The notes under the pieces: generated by a model
Told to the model about the DNA's origin: nothing
Database searches by the model: none
What the model saw: the letters and a program-made list of their open reading frames with translations, nothing else
Shown: one piece after another, positions 9,674 through 21,075 of the stretch
Position numbering within the stretch: the stretch's first letter is position 1
Layout of the letters: every line of letters begins with the position of its first letter
Assembly: GCF_008929045.1 (NCBI RefSeq)
Contig: NZ_VFAH01000009.1
Span: 62,001 to 126,000 of the forward strand
DNA: 64,000 nucleotides
DNA from: Noviherbaspirillum aerium
GTDB taxonomy: Bacteria > Pseudomonadota > Gammaproteobacteria > Burkholderiales > Burkholderiaceae_D
Direction: 5' to 3'
Translations under genes and position numbers: made by a program

Positions 9674-9701
9674 CTTGAAACCGGCGTCTCGTTCCACATA
9701 T
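9674..9701 (+). promoter_or_regulatory. Sigma-32 (heat-shock) promoter of dnaK
   Basis: CTTGAAA (9674-9680), a 13-base spacer, then CCACATAT (9694-9701) closely match the RpoH consensus. It lies 40 bases before the dnaK ATG, so dnaK has a heat-shock promoter separate from that of grpE. Confidence 0.75.
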
Positions 9702-9741
9702 ACAACACATTAGAAATCCAGCTTTTTAAAGGAACACTATC

Positions 9742-11679
<1,938 letters not shown>

Positions 11680-11686
11680 TCAATGG

Positions 11687-11755
11687 TCCTCGGCTTGCGC
11701 CGTGGTGACCCCGCCGGGCCGAGGATCGTGAAGCGATCCTCGACTCGGCGTTTTT
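11687..11755 (+). terminator. Terminator or attenuator between dnaK and dnaJ
   Basis: GCCGAGGATCG (11718-11728) pairs with CGATCCTCG plus the following CGGC (11734-11749, with a small ACT bulge), and TTTTT follows (11751-11755). The same central arm can instead pair with TCCTCGGC (11687-11694), which would open the terminator. This is a two-state arrangement in which dnaJ could be transcribed at a fraction of dnaK. Confidence 0.6.
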
Positions 11756-11779
11756 GCTTAAATTCAGGATGCCGACAAC

Positions 11780-12916
11780 ATGGCAAAGCGTGATTTTTAC
11801 GAAATATTAGGCGTAGCGAAGAATGCCTCCGAAGATGAAATCAAGAAGGCATATCGCAAGCTGGCGATGAAATACCACCCGGACCGCAATCCGGACAGCA
11901 AGGGCGCTGAAGAAAAGTTCAAGGAGGCCAAGGAGGCCTACGAAATGCTTTCCGACGCGAGCAAGCGTGAAGCCTACGACCGCTACGGCCACGCCGGGGT
12001 CGACCCCAACATGGGTGGCGCCGGCGGGCCCGGCGGACCGGGCTTCGGCGGCTTTGGCGACGCATTCGGCGATATCTTCGGCGATATCTTCGGCCAGGGA
12101 GCGCGCGGCGGACGCAGCGCCGGACCGCAGGTCTACCGCGGCGCCGATCTGCGCTACAACCTGGAAATCACCCTGGAGCAGGCCGCGCACGGCTATGACA
12201 CCACAATCCGCGTGCCGTCCTGGGACGAATGCGAGACCTGTCATGGCTCGGGCGCCAAGCCCGGCACTTCGCCGACTACCTGTACCACCTGCGGCGGACA
12301 GGGCCAGGTGCGCATGCAGCAGGGCTTCTTCAGCATTCAGCAGACCTGCCCGAAATGCCACGGCACCGGCAAGATCATTCCGACCCCATGCTCGACCTGC
12401 AGCGGCGCCGGACGCATCAAGCGCAACAAGACCCTGGAAGTGAAGATCCCGGCCGGTATCGACGACGGCATGCGGATTCGTTCATCGGGCAACGGCGAGC
12501 CGGGGATGAATGGCGGCCCGCCGGGCGACCTGTATGTGGAAATCCACATCAAGGCCCATCCGGTATTCCAGCGCGACGGCGACGACCTGCACTGTGAAAT
12601 CCCGGTGTCGTTCGCCAAGGCTGCACTGGGCGGAGAAGTGGAAGTGCCGACGCTCAACGGCAAGGCATCGTTCACCTTGCCGGAAGGTACGCAGTCAGGC
12701 AAGACCTTCCGCCTGCGCGGCAAGGGCATCAAGGGAGTGCGGTCCGGTTATGCCGGCGACCTGTTCTGCCACGTTGTCGTCGAAACGCCGGTCAAGCTCA
12801 CCGAGCGGCAGAAGGAATTGCTGCAGGAATTCGAGCAGCTCACCAATGCCGGCGGCTCCAAGCACAGCCCGCAAAGCAAATCCTGGAAGGACAAGGTGAA
12901 GGAGTTCTTCGAGTAA
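11780..12916 (+). CDS. dnaJ: Co-chaperone DnaJ (Hsp40)
   Basis: DnaJ delivers clients to DnaK and stimulates its ATPase. The 378 residues contain the J domain with HPD at 33-35, a Gly/Phe-rich linker (about 75-115), and four zinc-binding CxxCxGxG repeats ([32 protein letters not shown]). The C-terminal client-binding domains follow with [12 protein letters not shown]. This is a class I (DnaJ/Hsp40 type A) protein. A strong terminator follows it. Confidence 0.98.
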   Translation: MAKRDFYEILGVAKNASEDEIKKAYRKLAMKYHPDRNPDSKGAEEKFKEAKEAYEMLSDASKREAYDRYGHAGVDPNMGGAGGPGGPGFGGFGDAFGDIFGDIFGQGARGGRSAGPQVYRGADLRYNLEITLEQAAHGYDTTIRVPSWDECETCHGSGAKPGTSPTTCTTCGGQGQVRMQQGFFSIQQTCPKCHGTGKIIPTPCSTCSGAGRIKRNKTLEVKIPAGIDDGMRIRSSGNGEPGMNGGPPGDLYVEIHIKAHPVFQRDGDDLHCEIPVSFAKAALGGEVEVPTLNGKASFTLPEGTQSGKTFRLRGKGIKGVRSGYAGDLFCHVVVETPVKLTERQKELLQEFEQLTNAGGSKHSPQSKSWKDKVKEFFE

Positions 12917-12950
12917 GCTGCCGGCGCCGGCAGTTGCCAGGCAGTTTTTC

Positions 12951-12989
12951 AGGCCGCAGATCCTTTGGGACTGCGGCCTTTATTTTTTC
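12951..12989 (+). terminator. Intrinsic terminator of dnaJ
   Basis: AGGCCGCAG (12951-12959) pairs perfectly with CTGCGGCCT (12971-12979) across an 11-base loop and is followed by TTATTTTTT. A GC-rich 16-base palindrome also lies just after the dnaJ stop (12918-12933). Confidence 0.85.
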
Positions 12990-13157
12990 TCAAGCACGAT
13001 GCAATCAGGAAGCCATTTGCCCGGCTATTAGAGTTCCGGCTCTATATTTTCTACGGATAATCGGTTGTTTCCTGCTATCACCGTTTCTTCCCGCTCCTCA
13101 AGCAGATTCAGGCAATGGCGCGGACTGGACGGTCGTTACTTACCGGAGACGATAACA

Positions 13158-13790
13158 ATGAAGAAAACCCCCAGGTTCCTCCGCAGATTGGCTCATGTGA
13201 GCATTGCCGGCGCATTGGTCTGTACGGCCGCCGCACCCATGGCGCTCGCCGCCGATGTGGGCGGCATCAGGATCGATGAGGTTGTCCGCGTCGGAAACCA
13301 GGAGCTCAAGCTCAACGGGGCGGGCATCCGCCACAAGGCGATCTTCAAGGTCTATGTCGCCGCCCTGTACCTCAACGACAGGAAGGCGACAGTGGCCGAG
13401 GTACTGAATGCGCCCGGCACCAAACGCGTGACCATCGTGATGCTGCGGGATATCGGCAACGAGGAACTGGCGCGCGGATTCATGAGCGGCATCCAGCAGA
13501 ACAGCGACAAATCCGAAAAGACCCGCTTCATCGCGCAGTTGCAGAAGTTCGGCGAAATCTTTGCCTCCATCCCGGAATTGAAGAAGGGCGATGTCCTGAC
13601 CACCGACTGGATTCCCGACAGCGGAACGGTCATCCATGTCAACGGCAAGCGGGTGTCCGATACGCTGCCCGACCCTGCCTTCTACAACGCCTTGCTCAAG
13701 ATCTGGCTGGGCGACAAGCCAGTGGACCCGAGGCTGAAGCCCGCGATGCTGGGCGAAAAGCCCGAAGAGCCCCAGCGCGGAAACAGCTGA
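13158..13790 (+). CDS. Exported chalcone-isomerase-fold protein
   Basis: A 210-residue protein with a clear signal peptide: basic n-region KKTPRFLRR, hydrophobic core, and cleavage after AAPMALA. The mature part starts VGGIRIDEVVRVGN, has LNGAGIRHKAIFKVYVAALYL and VMLRDIGNEELARGF, and ends with ALLKIWLGDKPVD. This pattern matches the bacterial chalcone-isomerase-like family, usually periplasmic and of unknown substrate. GGAG at 13145-13148 supports the ATG at 13158. It stands alone between dnaJ and the carbonic anhydrase. The true isomerase reaction is unlikely in bacteria of this type. Confidence 0.8.
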   Translation: MKKTPRFLRRLAHVSIAGALVCTAAAPMALAADVGGIRIDEVVRVGNQELKLNGAGIRHKAIFKVYVAALYLNDRKATVAEVLNAPGTKRVTIVMLRDIGNEELARGFMSGIQQNSDKSEKTRFIAQLQKFGEIFASIPELKKGDVLTTDWIPDSGTVIHVNGKRVSDTLPDPAFYNALLKIWLGDKPVDPRLKPAMLGEKPEEPQRGNS

Positions 13791-13844
13791 GCGACCGCAA
13801 AGCAGCGGCGCTTCAAGCCATTTCCTGCCGCTCGTGCTTTTCCA

Positions 13845-13872
13845 TTCTTGCAACTCTTTCCACCGTTATAAT
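13845..13872 (+). promoter_or_regulatory. Candidate promoter of the carbonic anhydrase gene
   Basis: A consensus TATAAT (13867-13872) lies about 107 bases before the chosen start. The -35 (TTCTTG at 13845-13850, 16-base spacer) is poor, so this is a moderate call. Confidence 0.4.
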
Positions 13873-13979
13873 GCGCGTTGGCCGCGGCGGCTTGCCGCGG
13901 CGCCGTTCCGGCCAGCCGCCGTTCCCGATCCGGAAATGCGGCGCGGCCGGGCCGTCACTTCATGAAACGGCCAAGCGCT

Positions 13980-14657
13980 ATGAATTCCCCAAAAGACAAA
14001 AACCGGTTGCTTGAGCAACTGTTCGAAAGCAATCGTGCCTGGGCTGCCTCGATGGTGGCTGACGACGAAAACTTCTTCAAGACGCTGGCGCGCCAGCAAT
14101 CCCCCGAATACCTGTGGATCGGCTGTGCCGACAGCCGCGTACCCGCCAACGAGATTGTCGGCCTGCTGCCGGGGGAATTGTTCGTCCACCGCAATATTGC
14201 CAATGTGGTGGTGCACAGCGATCTCAATTGCCTGTCGGTGCTGCAGTTCGCGATCGATGTGCTCAAGGTCAAGCACATCATCGTCTGCGGCCACTATGGC
14301 TGCTCGGGTGTCCATGCCGCGCTGGCCCGCCGCCGCGTCGGCCTTGCGGACAACTGGCTGCGGCATGTGCAGGACGTGCACCAGAAGCATGAGCGCTATC
14401 TCGGCGAAACCCTGCCGCCGAAGGTCAAGCAGGACAGGCTGTGCGAGCTGAACGTGCTGGAACAGGTGGTGAACGTCTGTCAGACAACCGTGGTGCAGGA
14501 TGCGTGGGAACGCCAGCAGGAACTGACCGTTCACAGCTGGATATATGGCTTGCAGGACGGTTTGCTGCGCGACCTGGGGCTGACCTTGGGCGGTCCCGAG
14601 GATCTGGCCGCCAAGATGTCAGGCGTCCTGACGCAGTATGACGAAGCGCCGGAATAG
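13980..14657 (+). CDS. can: Beta-class carbonic anhydrase
   Basis: This enzyme interconverts CO2 and bicarbonate in the cytoplasm. From the ATG at 13980 the protein has 225 residues. The zinc ligands are Cys49 (in GCADSR), His105 and Cys108 (in CGHYGCSG), and the catalytic dyad is Asp51/Arg53. The set matches E. coli Can. An ATG at 13962 would add six residues (MKRPSA); neither start has a strong Shine-Dalgarno. It is a single gene, convergent with panB. Confidence 0.95.
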   Translation: MNSPKDKNRLLEQLFESNRAWAASMVADDENFFKTLARQQSPEYLWIGCADSRVPANEIVGLLPGELFVHRNIANVVVHSDLNCLSVLQFAIDVLKVKHIIVCGHYGCSGVHAALARRRVGLADNWLRHVQDVHQKHERYLGETLPPKVKQDRLCELNVLEQVVNVCQTTVVQDAWERQQELTVHSWIYGLQDGLLRDLGLTLGGPEDLAAKMSGVLTQYDEAPE

Positions 14658-14803
14658 ACTCGGCGCCGTTCATCATCCGCTCATCATCCCTTCAGCGGAC
14701 TGCCGCAGCAAGCGGCGGAACCCCATGGGGCCAGCCGCTGGCGCAGGTTGAAGCGCTCAATAATGCGCTTATTGATGCGCCTGCGTACTTGCCCGGAGAT
14801 CGT

Positions 14804-15640
14804 TCAGAAGCAATGCTCGGCGGCGGGAAAGGACTGGTCCTTCACCGCGGCGATATAAGCCCGGATCGCGGCTTCGATGCTGGTCTGCCCATCCATGAAG
14901 TTTTTCACAAAGCGCGCCTTGCGCCCGGGGAAAACGCCCAGCATGTCGTGCATGACCAGTACCTGCCCGGAGCAGTCCACGCCCGCGCCGATGCCGATGG
15001 TCGGGATGCTCAGCAGGTCGGTGACTTCCTTGCCGAGTGCGCTGGGAATGGCTTCCAGCACGAGGATCGATGCCCCCGCCGCCTGCAGCGCCAGGGCATC
15101 GGCCTTCAGTTTCTCCGCGCCTTCGGTCGTCTTGCCCTGCACCTTGAATCCGCCGAGCTGGTGCACCGACTGCGGCGTCAATCCGAGATGCGCGCATACC
15201 GGTATCGCACGTTCAGTCAGGAAGCGCACGGTATCGGCCAGCCAGGCGCCGCCTTCGAGCTTGACCATCTGCGCACCCGCTTGCATCAGTTTGACTGCAT
15301 TGTCGTAAGTCGATTCGGGAGTGGCATAGGTGCCGAACGGCATGTCGGCAATCAGCAGGGCATTCTTGTTGCCGCGCGCGACCGATGCGGTGTGATAGGC
15401 GATATCGGCGAGCGTGACGGGCAGGGTGGAGGCATGGCCCTGGCAGACGTTGCCGAGTGAATCGCCGACCAGCAACACATCGACCGCGCAGCGATCCATC
15501 AGTGCCGCGAAGCTGGCGTCGTAACAGGTCAGCATCGCGATTTTCTCTCCTGCCGCACGCATGGCCAGCAGCGCCGGTACCGTCACGGCCTTGGTGCGTC
15601 CGACTGCTTCACCTTCTTGCAGATATGCTGCCATCATCAT
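14804..15640 (-). CDS. panB: 3-methyl-2-oxobutanoate hydroxymethyltransferase
   Basis: PanB adds a hydroxymethyl group from methylene-tetrahydrofolate to ketoisovalerate, the first committed step to pantothenate and coenzyme A. The 278 residues show [22 protein letters not shown] (Mg-binding Asp), IADMPFGTY and VKLEGG, all diagnostic. Its start overlaps the stop of dgk by four bases (ATGA), so it is the last gene of the hda-to-panB operon. Confidence 0.97.
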   Translation of the reverse strand: MMMAAYLQEGEAVGRTKAVTVPALLAMRAAGEKIAMLTCYDASFAALMDRCAVDVLLVGDSLGNVCQGHASTLPVTLADIAYHTASVARGNKNALLIADMPFGTYATPESTYDNAVKLMQAGAQMVKLEGGAWLADTVRFLTERAIPVCAHLGLTPQSVHQLGGFKVQGKTTEGAEKLKADALALQAAGASILVLEAIPSALGKEVTDLLSIPTIGIGAGVDCSGQVLVMHDMLGVFPGRKARFVKNFMDGQTSIEAAIRAYIAAVKDQSFPAAEHCF

Positions 15641-16278
15641 TCCCCGAGGTTGAGATATTCCCGTTTGCCGCGCATGGCATCGATGCGGGCGAGCAGTTGG
15701 GTGAAGTGCTCATCGCGCCCGACCGGATTGAAATGCTCGGTATTCACGATCAGCAGGGGCGCGGCGTCGTAATGATAAAAGAATCGGCTGTAACTTTCAC
15801 AAAGGCGTTCCAGGTAGGTATCGGAAATGCCTGCTTCCATCGTGACGCCGCGCTCGCGGATGCGCTCCATCAGCGTTGCCGGCTCTGCCCGCAGGTAGAT
15901 CACCAGGTCGGGCGCCGGCGCTCGCGGCCGCAGTTGTTCGTATAGCTGCTCGTAGAGTTTCAGCTCGTCCGGGTCCAGCGTCAGGCGGGCGAACAGCGCA
16001 TCCTTGTCGAGCAGGAAATCCGATATCACCTTGGCGTTGAGCGGATCGGCCTGTTCCTGCTCGCGCAACTGGGCCATGCGCTGGAACAGGAAGGACATCT
16101 GGGTTGACAGCGCGAAGCGGGACGGATCGCGGTAAAACTTTTCGAGGAAGGGATTTTCCTGCGGGCGCTCGAGAAGTTTCCGGGCATGCAGCACATCGGC
16201 CAGTCTTTGCACGAGCGAAGTCTTGCCCACGCCGATGGGGCCTTCGACGACGATGGTTCGGTAACGGTCCAGGTTCAT
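15637..16278 (-). CDS. dgk: Deoxynucleoside kinase family protein
   Basis: A 213-residue P-loop kinase. The N-terminal [17 protein letters not shown] is the Walker A of the dCK/dGK/dNK family. [20 protein letters not shown] and [11 protein letters not shown] (the DRx-like segment of these kinases) follow, and the basic lid holds RIRERG. It would phosphorylate deoxynucleosides for salvage; which base is preferred cannot be told. It overlaps panB and the DUF486 gene by four bases on each side. Adjacency of such a kinase with panB and folK is common in betaproteobacteria. Confidence 0.85.
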   Translation of the reverse strand: MNLDRYRTIVVEGPIGVGKTSLVQRLADVLHARKLLERPQENPFLEKFYRDPSRFALSTQMSFLFQRMAQLREQEQADPLNAKVISDFLLDKDALFARLTLDPDELKLYEQLYEQLRPRAPAPDLVIYLRAEPATLMERIRERGVTMEAGISDTYLERLCESYSRFFYHYDAAPLLIVNTEHFNPVGRDEHFTQLLARIDAMRGKREYLNLGE

Positions 16279-16622
16279 GTGCGGAAAATAAAGTAAACGG
16301 CGCCGACCATGCAGAGCGCGGCCCAGACGTAGTCGAGCTTGAACGGCTGGTTCATGTAGATCATCGCGAACGGCACGAACACGGTCAGGGTGATTGCTTC
16401 CTGCATGATCTTCAGCTGCGCGACGCTGAACTCGGTGTAGCCGATGCGGTTGGCCGGCACCTGCAGGAGGTATTCAAACAAGGCGATCGACCAGCTGACC
16501 AGCGCGGCGATCCACCAGGGCTTGCTGGCAAGGCTCTTCAGGTGGCCATACCATGCAAACGTCATGAAAATATTGGACAGCACCAGCAGACCGACGGTCT
16601 GCAGCGAAACGGGAATCTGCAT
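16275..16622 (-). CDS. DUF486/DMT-type small membrane protein
   Basis: A hydrophobic protein of 115 residues with four predicted membrane spans (around 5-27, 37-55, 65-88 and 94-114). Motifs FMTFAWYGHLK, VSWSIALFEYLLQVPANRIG and LKIMQEAITLTVF are characteristic of the DUF486 (drug/metabolite transporter fold) family. No substrate is known. A TTG at 16628 would create a four-base overlap with folK and two more residues; I kept the ATG. It is embedded in the folK-dgk-panB operon. Confidence 0.85.
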   Translation of the reverse strand: MQIPVSLQTVGLLVLSNIFMTFAWYGHLKSLASKPWWIAALVSWSIALFEYLLQVPANRIGYTEFSVAQLKIMQEAITLTVFVPFAMIYMNQPFKLDYVWAALCMVGAVYFIFRT

Positions 16623-16624
16623 AT

Positions 16625-17110
16625 TCAAATCTTCCGGATGGCTTGCGCGGAGACGCCGGGAACGAAGGAGTGCGCCGCACCCTTGCCCGGGATGTCGATG
16701 AAGGGATCGATCTGCAGCAGGGGAATCAGCACGAAGGCGCGTTCCGTCATGCGCGGGTGCGGCACCGAGAGCGTCTCGCCGGAGATCTGCTCGCGCCCGT
16801 ACAGCAGCAGGTCGAGGTCGAGGGTGCGGGGCGCATTGCGGTAGAGGCGCTCGCGGCCGAAATCCTGTTCGATCGCCTGCAGCTGCGCCAGCAGCGCCTG
16901 TGCGCTCAGGCCGGTGTCGATCCTGGCGACGGCATTGACGTAGTCGTCGCCGCCCGCATCGACAGGCGCGGTGCGAAACAGGCTTGACTGCGCCAGCAGC
17001 GAGGAATCAGGCAGCTGCGCCAGCCGGGCAATCGCCTGTTCGACCTGTTCCTGCGCGTTGCCGAGGTTGGCGCCGATGCCGATGTAGCAGTCCTGACGCC
17101 GGCCGCTCAT
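16625..17110 (-). CDS. folK: 6-hydroxymethyl-7,8-dihydropterin pyrophosphokinase
   Basis: FolK transfers pyrophosphate from ATP to hydroxymethyl-dihydropterin in folate synthesis. The protein has 161 residues from MSGRRQDCYIGIGANLGN. The signature RxxRTLDLDLLLYG (with the Mg-binding Asp pair) and PHPRMTERAFVLIPL are intact. Its ATG overlaps the pcnB stop by four bases (ATGA). The open frame continues far upstream inside pcnB, but those codons are not FolK-like. Confidence 0.96.
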   Translation of the reverse strand: MSGRRQDCYIGIGANLGNAQEQVEQAIARLAQLPDSSLLAQSSLFRTAPVDAGGDDYVNAVARIDTGLSAQALLAQLQAIEQDFGRERLYRNAPRTLDLDLLLYGREQISGETLSVPHPRMTERAFVLIPLLQIDPFIDIPGKGAAHSFVPGVSAQAIRKI

Positions 17111-18468
17111 TGCGCCGAACCTTCCGCCGGCGTCTCCTTGGCCTTGCCGCGTCCGCGGCGGCGGCGCTTGCGGGCCGCCGTTCCTTCTCCTTCCGACTTC
17201 GGCTTGCGTGCCAGCAGGGCTTCGCGTTCCTCGCCGTCGGCGGCCATGAAGGCGGTCCACCATTCGCCGATTTCCTGGTCGATCTCGCCCGAGGCGCAGC
17301 GCAGCAGCAGGAAGTCGTAGCCGGCGCGCAGGCGGGGATGCTCCAGCAGCTTGTAGGGCGATTTGCCGACGCGCCGCTCGAAGCGCGGCTGCATGGCCCA
17401 GATGTCGCGCATGTCGGTGGCAATGCGCCGCTGCAGGGCCAGCTTTTCGGTCTGGGTATTGAGCACATCGTCGGCGGCGAGATGCAGCGCGGGAATCGGA
17501 TACTCGCCGGCCGCCTGGTAGGCGGTCCATTTTTCCAGCACCTGGTGCCAGAGCAGGGAGGCGAACAGGAAGCCCGGCGATACCGGCTTGCCTTCGCGGA
17601 TGCGCTGGTCGGTGCCGGCCAGCGCCAGGGTGACGAATTTCTCGCCCAGCGGCTGTTCCAGCACGACGTCGAGCAGGGGCAGCAGTCCGTGGTGCAGGCC
17701 TTCCTTGCGCAGCTGCTGCAGGCAGGCCAGCGCCTGGCCGCTCATGAGCAGCTTGAGCATTTCATCGAAGACCCGGGCCGCCGGCACGTTGTTGATCAGC
17801 GGCGCCATCACCTGTATCGGCGCGCGGGTATGCGGATCGATGTCGAAGCCGAGCTTGGCGGCGAACCGAACCACCCGCAGCAGGCGCACCGGGTCTTCCC
17901 GGTAGCGCGCTTCCGGCGTGCCGATGATGCGCAGCGTCTTGTTGCGGATGTCGGCGATGCCCTTGTGATAGTCGAGCACCTGGCGGGTGGCCGGATCGTA
18001 GTACATCGCATTGATCGTGAAGTCGCGCCGCACGGCGTCTTCATGCTGTTCGCCGAAGGTATTGTCGCGCAGCACCCGGCCATGTTCGTCCTTGGGCGCA
18101 TTGTCGGCGGAGGTGCCGCGGAAGGTGGTGACCTCGATGATTTCCTGGCCGAACATTACGTGCACGATCTGGAATCGCTTGCCGATGATGAAGGCGCGCC
18201 GGAACAGGCGCTTCACCTGTTCCGGCGTGGCATTGGTGGCGACATCGAAATCCTTGGGCTTGACGCCGAGCAGCAGGTCGCGCACGGCGCCGCCGACCAC
18301 GAAAGCCTTGAAGCCGGCTTCCTGCAGCGTCTGCGTGACACGCACCGCGTTCGGCGACAGGAGTTGCGGATCGATGCCGTGGTCGTTCGGCCCGAGAATG
18401 GCCGGCTGGTTGGGGCTTTCGGTTTTATTCTTTACGCCGAGGATGCGCTTGATAAGCTTTTTAATCAT
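17107..18468 (-). CDS. pcnB: Poly(A) polymerase I
   Basis: PcnB adds 3' A-tails to RNA and promotes its decay. The 453 residues include the class II nucleotidyltransferase head with VVGGAVRDLLLGV and the catalytic pair in PKDFDVATNATPEQV. RRDFTINAMYYD and RVVRFAAKLGFDIDPHT follow in the neck. A strongly basic C-terminal tail (RKRRRRGRGKAKE) separates PcnB from CCA-adding enzymes. It overlaps the HAD gene upstream and folK downstream. Confidence 0.95.
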   Translation of the reverse strand: MIKKLIKRILGVKNKTESPNQPAILGPNDHGIDPQLLSPNAVRVTQTLQEAGFKAFVVGGAVRDLLLGVKPKDFDVATNATPEQVKRLFRRAFIIGKRFQIVHVMFGQEIIEVTTFRGTSADNAPKDEHGRVLRDNTFGEQHEDAVRRDFTINAMYYDPATRQVLDYHKGIADIRNKTLRIIGTPEARYREDPVRLLRVVRFAAKLGFDIDPHTRAPIQVMAPLINNVPAARVFDEMLKLLMSGQALACLQQLRKEGLHHGLLPLLDVVLEQPLGEKFVTLALAGTDQRIREGKPVSPGFLFASLLWHQVLEKWTAYQAAGEYPIPALHLAADDVLNTQTEKLALQRRIATDMRDIWAMQPRFERRVGKSPYKLLEHPRLRAGYDFLLLRCASGEIDQEIGEWWTAFMAADGEEREALLARKPKSEGEGTAARKRRRRGRGKAKETPAEGSAQ

Positions 18469-19133
18469 TCGAACAGGGACAGGATGGGCCAGCCTTGTGC
18501 GCTGGCATGCGCTCTGAGCAAGGCGTTCGGGTTGGTGGCGACGGGATCGGTGACGGCGGACAGCAGCGGAATATCGTTCTGGGAATCGCTGTAGAAATAG
18601 CTGCGCGCGAAGCTGGACAGGGTCTTGCCCCGCGCGGCCAGCCAGTCGTTGAGGTGCACGACCTTGCCGGCGCCGGAAGTGGGAATGCCGAGCAGCTTGC
18701 CCGTGATCTCGCCTTCCGGCGTTTCCTCCGGCTGGGCGGCGATCAGGTTGCCCACGCCGAGGGCGGCGGCGATCGGCGCGGTGACGAAACGGTTGGTGGC
18801 CGTGATGATGACGACTTCATCGCCGGCTTCCTGGTGGCGCCTGACGAGATCCAGCGCGGATTGCCGAATGCCCGGGCGGATCACTTCCGCCATGAACTGC
18901 TCGTGCCATGCATCGAGCTGGCTGCGCGGAAAGCCCGCCAGGGTGCCGAGCGCAAATTCCAGGTACTCGACCGGGTCGAGCGTCCCGGCTTCGTATTGGG
19001 CATAGAACGCGGCATTGCGCCGGGAGAAGGCTTCGCCGTCCACGGCGCCGATGCGGACGAGGAACTGGCCCCACTCGTAATCGGAGTCCAGCGGTATCAG
19101 GGTATGGTCTAGGTCGAAGAGGGCAATATTCAT
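18465..19133 (-). CDS. HAD-IB family phosphatase (SerB-like)
   Basis: A 222-residue HAD enzyme. Motif I is LFDLDHTLIPLDSD at the N terminus, motif II is the T in IITATNRFVTAP, and the C-terminal motif is YSDSQNDIPLL. This arrangement is that of the IB subfamily that includes phosphoserine phosphatase and CicA-like proteins. The substrate is not evident; histidinol-phosphate or a phospholipid-related monophosphate are other possibilities. Its start touches the hda stop, and its end overlaps pcnB by four bases. Confidence 0.88.
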   Translation of the reverse strand: MNIALFDLDHTLIPLDSDYEWGQFLVRIGAVDGEAFSRRNAAFYAQYEAGTLDPVEYLEFALGTLAGFPRSQLDAWHEQFMAEVIRPGIRQSALDLVRRHQEAGDEVVIITATNRFVTAPIAAALGVGNLIAAQPEETPEGEITGKLLGIPTSGAGKVVHLNDWLAARGKTLSSFARSYFYSDSQNDIPLLSAVTDPVATNPNALLRAHASAQGWPILSLFE

Positions 19134-19814
19134 TTATGTTTTGGGTTCACCTTCGAGTTGCAGCAGGCTGCGCAGCAGCGGCAGGGTGATCGGCCGCTGG
19201 GTTTCCAGGGAATACTGGTCCAGGGCATCGAGCATTGCCGACAGCGAGCGCATGTCGCGGCGAAAATGGGTGATCAGATAGGGTAACACGCCCGGGGGAA
19301 GGGCAATGCCCCGCGCCTGCGCGGCCTGGGTCAGGGCAGCGATCTTTTCCTCGTCGGTCAATCCGTGCACCTGGTACACCAGGCCCCAGCCGAGCCGGGT
19401 GCGCAGGTCTTCCCGCAACTCCAGTCCGAGCGGCGGCCTGTTGCCGGCGCTGACCAGCAGCGCGCCGTTTTCCTTGACCTGGTTGAACAGGGCGAAGGCG
19501 GCGATCTGGGCTTCCGCCGGCAAGTCATGGCAATCGTCCATCAGATAGAGGTTGATGCTGTTGTCGAAGACATAATCTTCCGTTGAAGCGCCGGCCGGAA
19601 TGTAGCGGGCATCCGGGGCGACGGCGAGCGAACGCAAGAGATGCGTCTTGCCCGCCGCGGCCTCGCCCCAGAGATAGATGAAACGGTCGTCGGACACGGC
19701 GCCGCCCTGCGCGAAACGCCGCAGGCGCTGCACCAGCTCGGCATTGCGGCCGATGACGAAGGAATCCAGGGTTTGCGGCTTTTCCGCACCCAGGTCAAGC
19801 AGTAATTGCCTCAT
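19134..19814 (-). CDS. hda: DnaA-related regulatory inactivator Hda
   Basis: Hda, with the DNA clamp, triggers hydrolysis of DnaA-bound ATP to prevent re-initiation. From the ATG at 19814 the protein has 226 residues. The N-terminal clamp-binding motif QLLLDLG is at 3-9, Walker A is GEAAAGKTHLL, and MDDCHDLP is Walker B. An earlier in-frame ATG at 19931 would place 39 extra residues before the clamp motif, which normally sits at the extreme N terminus. It is the first gene of the operon ending in panB and is divergent from purM. Confidence 0.93.
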   Translation of the reverse strand: MRQLLLDLGAEKPQTLDSFVIGRNAELVQRLRRFAQGGAVSDDRFIYLWGEAAAGKTHLLRSLAVAPDARYIPAGASTEDYVFDNSINLYLMDDCHDLPAEAQIAAFALFNQVKENGALLVSAGNRPPLGLELREDLRTRLGWGLVYQVHGLTDEEKIAALTQAAQARGIALPPGVLPYLITHFRRDMRSLSAMLDALDQYSLETQRPITLPLLRSLLQLEGEPKT

Positions 19815-19977
19815 GACGGGAGAGAAAAGCTGCCTGAACGGCCGTATTCCTGCTGGGTAAGGAAAGAAAATGGCATGAAACTGGAAGCTTGCACTGATCG
19901 GTTTGTTAAAATAGCGGTTTGGTCGCCGCATTCGGTTATCAACCGCCTATTTTACCGCCTCTGTCCCCAATCTAATC

Positions 19978-21021
19978 ATGAGTTCCACTTCCAACGTCTC
20001 CCTTTCCTACCGCGATGCCGGTGTTGACATTGACGCGGGCGATGCCCTGGTCGAAGCCATCAAGCCTTTTGCCAAGCGCACCATGCGCGAAGGCGTGCTC
20101 GGCGGCATCGGCGGCTTCGGCGCGCTGTTTGAAATCGGCAAGAAATTCAAGGAACCGGTGCTCGTGTCCGGCACCGACGGCGTTGGCACCAAGCTCAAGC
20201 TGGCATTCCACCTCAACAAGCATGACACCGTCGGCATCGACCTGGTCGCCATGAGCGTCAACGACATCCTGGTGCAGGGTGCCGAGCCCTTGTTCTTCCT
20301 CGACTACTTTGCGTGCGGCAAGCTCGATGTGCCTTCGGCGACCGATGTCATCAAGGGCATCGCGAAGGGCTGCGAGCTGGCGGGCTGCGCGCTGATCGGC
20401 GGCGAAACGGCGGAAATGCCGAGCATGTATCCCGACGGCGAATACGACCTGGCCGGCTTTGCGGTCGGCGCCGTCGAAAAATCGCAGATCATCGACGGCA
20501 GCAAGATCATGCCGGGCGACGTGGTGCTGGGCCTGGCGTCTTCCGGCGCGCATTCCAACGGCTACTCCCTGGTGCGCAAGATCATCTCGGTGGCCCAGCC
20601 CGACCTGAATGCCGATTTCCACGGCCGTCGCCTCGCGGATGTCCTGCTGGAGCCGACGCACATCTACGTCAAGCCCTTGCTGGCGCTGATCCAGACGCTG
20701 GAAGTCAAGGGCATGGCCCATATCACCGGCGGCGGCCTGGTGGAAAACGTGCCGCGCGTGCTGCGCGACAACCTCACCGCCGTCCTGCACCGCGATGCCT
20801 GGACCATGCCGCCTCTGTTCTCCTGGCTGCAGCAGCACGGCAATGTGGCCGATGATGAAATGCACCGCGTCTTCAACTGCGGCATCGGCATGGTCGTCAT
20901 CGTGTCGAAGGAAAATGCGGATGCGGCAGTCGCCCAGCTGAAAGCGGCGGGCGAGACAGTGACGCGCATCGGTGAAATCCGTGAACGCAAGGAAGGCGAA
21001 GCGCAGACCATCGTCGTCTGA
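19978..21021 (+). CDS. purM: Phosphoribosylformylglycinamidine cyclo-ligase
   Basis: PurM closes the imidazole ring to form AIR, the fifth step of purine synthesis. The 347 residues start [16 protein letters not shown], with [27 protein letters not shown] and [10 protein letters not shown] all in place. It is divergent from hda, a pairing common in this group, and is closed by a strong bidirectional terminator. Confidence 0.98.
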   Translation: MSSTSNVSLSYRDAGVDIDAGDALVEAIKPFAKRTMREGVLGGIGGFGALFEIGKKFKEPVLVSGTDGVGTKLKLAFHLNKHDTVGIDLVAMSVNDILVQGAEPLFFLDYFACGKLDVPSATDVIKGIAKGCELAGCALIGGETAEMPSMYPDGEYDLAGFAVGAVEKSQIIDGSKIMPGDVVLGLASSGAHSNGYSLVRKIISVAQPDLNADFHGRRLADVLLEPTHIYVKPLLALIQTLEVKGMAHITGGGLVENVPRVLRDNLTAVLHRDAWTMPPLFSWLQQHGNVADDEMHRVFNCGIGMVVIVSKENADAAVAQLKAAGETVTRIGEIRERKEGEAQTIVV

Positions 21022-21036
21022 AGCGGGATGCCAAGG

Positions 21037-21075
21037 AAAAACGGCTGCAGGGTGCATTGCCCTGCAGCCGTTTTT
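21037..21075. terminator. Bidirectional terminator after purM
   Basis: CGGCTGCAGGG (21042-21052) pairs perfectly with CCCTGCAGCCG (21060-21070) across a 7-base loop, flanked by AAAAA on the left and TTTTT on the right. It insulates purM from the lysozyme unit. Confidence 0.93.

Noticed and set aside
12918-12933. 16-base palindrome after dnaJ as a stand-alone regulatory site
   Set aside because: It is GC-only and directly upstream of the real dnaJ terminator, so it is more likely part of the 3' region than an operator.
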